Part shown: one piece after another, positions 10,401 through 15,015 of the stretch | Layout of the letters: every line of letters begins with the position of its first letter | How positions within the stretch are numbered: the first letter of the stretch is position 1 | NCBI GenBank assembly: GCA_902459845.2 | Contig: CABPSV020000100.1 | Location: 12,709-27,723 of the forward strand | DNA: 15,015 nucleotides | Reading direction: 5' to 3' | Source of the DNA: Hepatocystis sp. ex Piliocolobus tephrosceles | Taxonomy: Eukaryota; Apicomplexa; Aconoidasida; Haemosporida; Plasmodiidae | Notes under the pieces: generated by a model | Databases searched by the model: none | What the model was told of the DNA's origin: nothing | The model's input: only the letters and a program-made list of their open reading frames with translations | Made by a program: the position numbers and the translations under genes

Positions 10401-11189
10401 TTATTATTTTTTTTTTTTAAATTACAATATAATTTCATTGTTTGAATTACAAAAGAATAAATAATTATTTAAGTTTATTTTATTACTATAATAAACAATT
10501 TAATTCATATGTGTATATTATATACATATATTACCTGGCTATTTATTAATTTTGTATATTATTATTTGTCCGTTCCGTTATGAGTAATTGATCGAATGAG
10601 CTTGTCCTGTTGGTCACTTGTTCACAAATATATTTTATTTTTTTTAAACAGTGTGATAAATCGTAGACGTAAATACAGATTCTACAGAACAGTTTTATAT
10701 TTCTTACATGTTATTTATTATAGTAGTCATTCATTTATTTATCTACTTATTTTTTTTTTTTTTTTAATTAAAAGCAAGACAAGCCATACAACAAGCGTTA
10801 GTTATTTATATATATATATATATATATATGAACATAATTATACTTATGGACACACAACTACACGTATTACGCAAGTGTATACATTATAATAAATATCAAA
10901 TGGTTGATGGTTGATGATTGGTGTATATGTACCACGTTTGTTTTATTAATTTCTAACAAAGTAATGACGTTATGTTTTGACATTTTACTTATTTTTTTTT
11001 TTTTTTTACCAGTCTACTTTTGTTTATGTACAAACTTGTATATACATGTATAAAACTATTGTTCTCAAAAATAAAATAATATTTACACGTAATAAAAAAA
11101 AAAAAAAAAAAAAAAAAAAGAACAAATAAACAAACGGACAGATAAATAATTTTTTTTTTTTATATATACATATGCGAGATTTTTTTTAT

Positions 11190-12529
11190 TTATACTATCC
11201 TTTCCTTCTCGTCAGTTTTCTTTTTTTCAATATATATATTGGAATGTACTGGGGAGCACATTTTTTTATACAACTCTTTTTGTTTTTTTTTATAGTCATT
11301 TATTTCGTTTTTCATTTTATATTCTAAAGATAAAGCATCATTGTTATGTCCATCTATTCTTTTGATTAAGTTTAGGTTTTTTTCACAGTTATCATATTCC
11401 TATGTAAAAAAGGGAATAAATGTGTACATGTGTACATGTATATATACATATATGCACACACACACAACGTTTTTTTATTTATTTATCTATTTATTTTTTA
11501 TTGCTATTATAATTGTTCTTACTTGTAAATTTAAAAATGAGTATGCTCTTCGGGTTAATATTTTTATAAGAGTATTCTTACTAATTATGTAAGGATCGCT
11601 TATACTTTCTTTGATTGTTTTATCAATGTTGTCTTTGTCATTCTTTTGTCTTATTTCATTTACTTCCACATCTTCACTATAACTACCACTATCACTAACA
11701 CGTTCGTTTTTTTCGTTTTTTTCGTTTTGTTCGTTTTTTTCGTTTTGTTCGTTTTTTTCGTTTTGTTCGTTTTGTTCGTTTTGTTCGTTTTTTTCGTTTT
11801 GTTCGTTTTGAGCTTCATACTCTTCATTGTTATTGTTTTTCTCATAATAATTTATTGTTTCATTTAAGTTTATTATATTTTCTAAAATAATATCACTTTG
11901 TTTAATACATTCTGCATACTCTTTTTTTTTGAGATGATATAAAGATAAATTCATACGAAGACTTAATTGCATGTCTCTATTTTTTTTTGTTGGGTAACCT
12001 GCATTGGTACAGACAAGAAAAAAAAAAAAAAAAAAAAAATGCAAATAAATGTAAATATATGCAAATATATGCAACTATATACAAATATATATACGCATGT
12101 TGTTTAGTTATTTTGCATAGCAGTTGCAAATATTATATATGTTACTACCTCGCATTGAATACTTTATACATTCCTTCAAAGCTTGTTTCCATAGCTCATT
12201 AGCGCTTTCAAATTCTCCCTTAAAATTAACAAAACATAAAAAAAAAACAATGGAAAAAAAAAAAAAACAATGGAAAAAAAAAAAAAACAATGGAAAAAAA
12301 AAAAAAACAATGGAAAAAAAAAAGTACTACTTGGTGACTGATGTCGTAAAATATTCATTTATGATAGCACATATTTTTTACTCCCATTCATTATGTTTTT
12401 TTTTTTTTTTTTTTTACTTCCACCCATGTTTATTTTTATTTTATTTTTTTTTTTTTTCCATACATTACTCCATTTTATGTTAGCTTCCTTTTTTAATTCC
12501 TCTGGATCTTGATCTTCACTTAAAAACAT
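11190..12529 (-). CDS. TPR-domain co-chaperone with dicarboxylate clamp, 4 exons, complete
   Basis: Exons are 12529-12464, 12218-12149, 11998-11523 and 11399-11190 (stop TAA 11192-11190). All introns are GT-AG and phases 0, 1, 0 match; the product is 273 residues. The start is the first ATG and is preceded by an A-rich leader. Three TPR units are visible: TPR1 from LKKEANIKWSNGEFESANEL (residues 12-31), TPR2 from LSLRMNLSLYHLKKKEYAEC (57-76), and TPR3 from LIKILTRRAYSFLNLQEYDN (189-208). Clamp residues that bind the C-terminal EEVD of Hsp70/Hsp90 appear intact: K13, N17, N62, K191, R195. The protein ends in a long charged helix with KKKQKELYKKM, as in TPR immunophilins (FKBP51/52, CYP40). No FKBP, cyclophilin, J or phosphatase domain is present. 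An Asn/Glu/Gln/Lys insert (about 100-185) separates TPR2 from TPR3. It is probably a cytosolic Hsp90/Hsp70 adaptor; the ortholog is not identified (the FKBP/AIP-like TPR class is nearest). Confidence 0.85.
11700..11807 (-). repeat. 9 bp coding repeat (NEQ/NEK), 12 units
   Basis: The plus-strand triplets ttcgtttt(t/g) encode twelve Asn-Glu-Gln/Lys units on the minus strand (residues 110-145 of the TPR protein). They form a hydrophilic loop inserted between TPR2 and TPR3. Confidence 0.9.
12241..12323. repeat. 20 bp tandem repeat, 4 copies
   Basis: The unit aaaaaaacaatggaaaaaaa repeats with an exact 20-base period. It lies in the first intron (12463-12219) of the TPR gene, just upstream of the acceptor at 12219, where on the minus strand it is pyrimidine-rich. 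Confidence 0.92.
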
Positions 12530-13018
12530 TATTTACACAAAAAAAAAAAAAAAGAAATACAAATATAAGGAGAGAGAACAAAAGAGTAAGACATAAATGA
12601 GAACTTATTTTTTATGTTTTTTTTTTTTTATTTTTCTATTTTTTTTTAATTTTTTATTTTTTAATTATGAATGTGTCAGGTTAAAAATTATAAAAGTATG
12701 TTTTATATAAATAAATTGCTAAAAAAAAATAAAAAAAAAAAAAAAAAAAAAAAAAAACATGTGTATATATATATATATATACATCACACATTTTTTATTT
12801 TATTCCATTATGTTATTAAACATATTATGTTAGTATTGCCAAAAAAAAAATAAATAAAATAAAAAAATAAATAAAATAAAAAAATAAAAATAAAAAAATA
12901 AAAATAAAAAAATAAATAAATATAAAAATAAAAAAAAAAATTAAATAATAACTAATGTGTTACATACTTTTATAACAGTTATACACATTTAGCTACATAC
13001 AACAAATGTGATAATGAA
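12530..13018. other. intergenic region between the TPR gene and ITPA
   Basis: 489 bases holding the 5' region of the TPR gene and the 3' UTR of ITPA. It contains A-tracts, a short (TA)n at 12766-12781 and an AAATA/AAAATA array at 12841-12940. I see no gene. Confidence 0.7.
12841..12940. repeat. A-rich AAATA/AAAATAAA array
   Basis: Simple-sequence stretch of only A with periodic T, intergenic. Confidence 0.8.
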
Positions 13019-13662
13019 TTAGTGAGATGCGTTGTGTTTGGCTAGCTCCGCCATCAAATAGTCCTAAAAAAAAAAAAAAAATAAATAAAAATACAACTTG
13101 AATGTAGAAAAACTAACACAAAAAAAAAAACACAAACCAGTGTAAAAAGGCATAAAAAGGTACAAACGAGTACAAAATGTGTACAAAAAAGACACACAAA
13201 AAAGTACATAAAATAAGCATAATAACAAAATAATTATTCTTATGTTTATCTTTTTGGCATAGTTTTTTTTTTTTTTTTTTTTTTATTTTATTTTTTTATT
13301 CTTTTTTTCTGTTGAACACACTTAAATATGTATGTGTATATATACAAGTATATGGGTATATACATTTTTTTACTAACCCTTAGCTGAACAAAGGCTTTAA
13401 AACGAGGTGATTTTTTTTGTTTTTCTTCGAATGTCATTTCGCTGAATGTTTGTTCACTGTGTTCTGGAGCAAAAATATTATCCCTTAAACAGTAAAGTAA
13501 AAAAAGTAAAAAAGTAAAAAAATAAAAAAGTAAAAAAGTAAAAAAAATAAAAAAATAAAAAAAATAAGATGTTTAAAGATGGAACACGTATACATCAACA
13601 AATGGATATACTGTATGTACAATAATACAAATAAGAAATATATATTACATGTGTAATCATAA

Positions 13663-13711
<49 letters not shown>

Positions 13712-13916
13712 TGATAAAAATAATGACACATACGTATACATTCATACAAACGAGTAATGCATAAAATGAACATTTTTTTATATGTGTATAATTTTTCCTC
13801 TTTTATTAAAAAAAAAAAAATATAGTAAATGCAAATATTCAAACCATCCGAAATTGTTCGACCCTCGAGGTTTAGTAATAGTCCCCTAATAATAACAAAA
13901 AATAAAAAAAAAAAAA

Positions 13917-13962
<46 letters not shown>

Positions 13963-14683
13963 GTATACACATACATATGTAATAAAAAATAAACACTGCG
14001 ACGAACAAAGTAAACAATTTTTTAATTTACTTGAGTAACTCCCTTAAACGACTTCATAGTATATCCGTCATACACGGAATATACACAAATAACATGGCAT
14101 TTATTGTTCTAGATTAAAAAAAAAAAAAAAATGTGTTATATATTATACATTCATATATAAGTGTATATCCTTGTATTAATATTCTTTTACACAATTCTAA
14201 AAATTATGTAAAATCATCATTGCGCTATACTGCACTATTATCTCCTATCCATCTTTTATCCATCTCCTATCTCAAGTTGTTTTGCTCTATTTTTTTCTAT
14301 TTTGCTCTATTTTATTTTTATTTTTTTTAATTACTTCGTATTTATTCACTAAATCTGCCATTCCTTGAGAACCCAATGATTTGTGCATCCATTTACTACA
14401 AAGGAGGAAAAGGAAACGTGACAAAGTGTGATTGATAAACTTATAAAGCTCTAGGTTTATGCTTTATTTTTATTTTTATTTTTTTTTTTTTTTTTTTATA
14501 TTTATATTATATACATGTATGGTCCAGGAAAATTATTAAGGCATTCTATGTACAACCCTGTGTCATCTGTTATTAAAAATTGTTTTTTATGTTCTTCACT
14601 TTTTTTTTTATTTATTATTCCATGTGCATGTAATACTTTATTTTCGTTTATTTTTACAATGTCATCTGCCTGTATTTCAGGTA
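13019..14683 (-). CDS. ITPA: inosine triphosphate pyrophosphatase (Ham1/ITPA family), 3' six exons; 5' end outside window
   Basis: Exons are 14683-14515, 14395-14335, 14108-14031, 13885-13845, 13483-13378 and 13063-13019 (stop TAA 13021-13019). All splice sites are GT-AG and phases agree (2, 0, 0, 2, 0). The visible 166 residues align over their whole length with human ITPA from about its residue 42. Landmarks: LPEIQADD (human LPEYQGE, metal-binding Glu), FLITDDTGL (human VLVEDTCL, catalytic Asp), NFPGPYIKWM (human GLPGPYIKWF), [17 protein letters not shown] (human APRGCQDFGWDPCFQP), and SPRFKAF (human SHRFRAL). Known reaction: hydrolysis of ITP, dITP and XTP to monophosphate and pyrophosphate, keeping deaminated purines out of DNA and RNA. 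The first visible exon begins with two bases of a split Leu codon. The missing N-terminal part, with the TGNAKK loop, must lie on an exon to the right of 15015. A Lys-rich insert ([14 protein letters not shown]) lengthens the loop before the catalytic strand. Confidence 0.93.
13667..13710. repeat. (TA)n dinucleotide repeat
   Basis: About 22 TA units in ITPA intron 13844-13484. Confidence 0.9.
13920..13956. repeat. (TA)n dinucleotide repeat
   Basis: About 18 TA units in ITPA intron 14030-13886, close to the acceptor side. Confidence 0.9.
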
Positions 14684-15015
14684 CTAACAAAAAAATGAAA
14701 AAATAAAAAAATGAAAAAATCATGGGGTGTAACAAAAAAGAAGATTATATAGTGACATTATATAGAGCTAGATATAAGACGCACACTGTTAAGCACACAA
14801 ACAGGTGTATATATATACATACATATGTATAAACTAAATAAATAAACAAATAAATAAATAAATAAATAAACTAAATAAATAAATAAATAAATAAATAAAC
14901 TAAATAAATAAACAAATAAATAAATAAATAAATAAATAAATAAACTAAATAAATAAATAAATAAATAAACTAAATAAATAAACAAATAAATAAATAAACT
15001 AAATAAATAAACAAA
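14684..15015 (-). other. ITPA intron (3' part), running off the window
   Basis: It ends at the minus-strand acceptor TTGTTAG (14690-14684). It holds a large AAAT-type array at 14827-15015. No exon for the ITPA N-terminus (TGNAKK-like) can be seen here. Confidence 0.75.
14827..15015. repeat. higher-order AAAT/AAAC/AACT tetranucleotide array, truncated by the window edge
   Basis: An (aaat)n array in which aaac and aact variants recur in a set order, giving a nested repeat of about 30-60 bases (actaaataaataaacaaat motifs at about 14833, 14897 and 14969). It lies in an ITPA intron and continues past 15015. Confidence 0.88.

Larger units (their letters stand above)
9183..11189. other. intergenic region, 2.0 kb, upstream of the VPS8-like gene and downstream of the TPR gene
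   Basis: No exon that I can support. The left part should hold the promoter and 5' UTR of the minus-strand VPS8-like gene, and the right part the 3' UTR of the TPR gene. It contains (TA)n at 9197-9227, 9486-9533 and 10807-10830, many T-tracts, and a TTTA/CTTA array at 10264-10400. A slightly GC-richer stretch at about 10560-10720 has no convincing coding or structured-RNA signature. Confidence 0.7.

Noticed and set aside
10227..10889. Plus-strand frames in the intergenic region (including one with INRRRKYRFYR)
   Set aside because: They are T-rich, low-complexity and unsupported by start context, neighbouring exons or recognisable motifs.
10903..10925. ttgatggttgatgattgg as a possible C box of a C/D snoRNA
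   Set aside because: No matching D box or terminal stem was found at a suitable distance.
14758..14985. Minus-strand frame of Phe-Ile-Tyr-Leu repeats
   Set aside because: It is a translation of the AAAT-type array in an ITPA intron.

Overview
The window is about 15 kb of extremely AT-rich eukaryotic nuclear DNA with short GT-AG introns, long poly(A)/poly(T) and (TA)n tracts, and Asn/Lys-rich low-complexity insertions inside conserved proteins. This combination points to a Plasmodium (malaria parasite) chromosome. I cannot tell the species from the sequence. The 234-base run of N shows a draft assembly.

I can assemble four protein-coding genes by joining exons with matching splice phase. From left to right they are: (1) the 3' part of a multi-exon plus-strand gene (197-1841) for a small basic protein with a PWVW motif, which I do not recognise with confidence; (2) a very large minus-strand gene (about 9182 down to 2318 or 2046) that I read as VPS8, the CORVET tethering subunit, with a beta-propeller followed by an alpha-solenoid; it has one intron, a one-base frame break in a 48-base homopolymer, and a C-terminus that runs into the N gap; (3) a complete four-exon minus-strand gene (12529-11190) for a 273-residue TPR co-chaperone with an intact Hsp70/Hsp90 dicarboxylate clamp; (4) the 3' six exons of a minus-strand gene (14683-13019) for inosine triphosphate pyrophosphatase (ITPA/HAM1), whose N-terminal exon(s) lie beyond the right edge.

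Gene 1 and VPS8 converge on a short AT-rich spacer. VPS8, the TPR gene and ITPA are head-to-tail on the minus strand, separated by about 2.0 kb and 0.5 kb of T-tracts, (TA)n runs and tetranucleotide repeats. These are four unrelated housekeeping functions (an unknown, possibly organellar, protein; endosomal tethering; chaperone adaptor; nucleotide pool sanitation) and I see no operon-like relation among them. I found no mobile element, CRISPR array, tRNA or rRNA, and no sign of a novel multi-gene system. The points worth a second look are the VPS8 homopolymer frame break and apparent lack of a RING finger, the SHR-to-SPR change in ITPA, the clamp-type TPR protein lacking a catalytic domain, and the period structure of the many tandem repeats.
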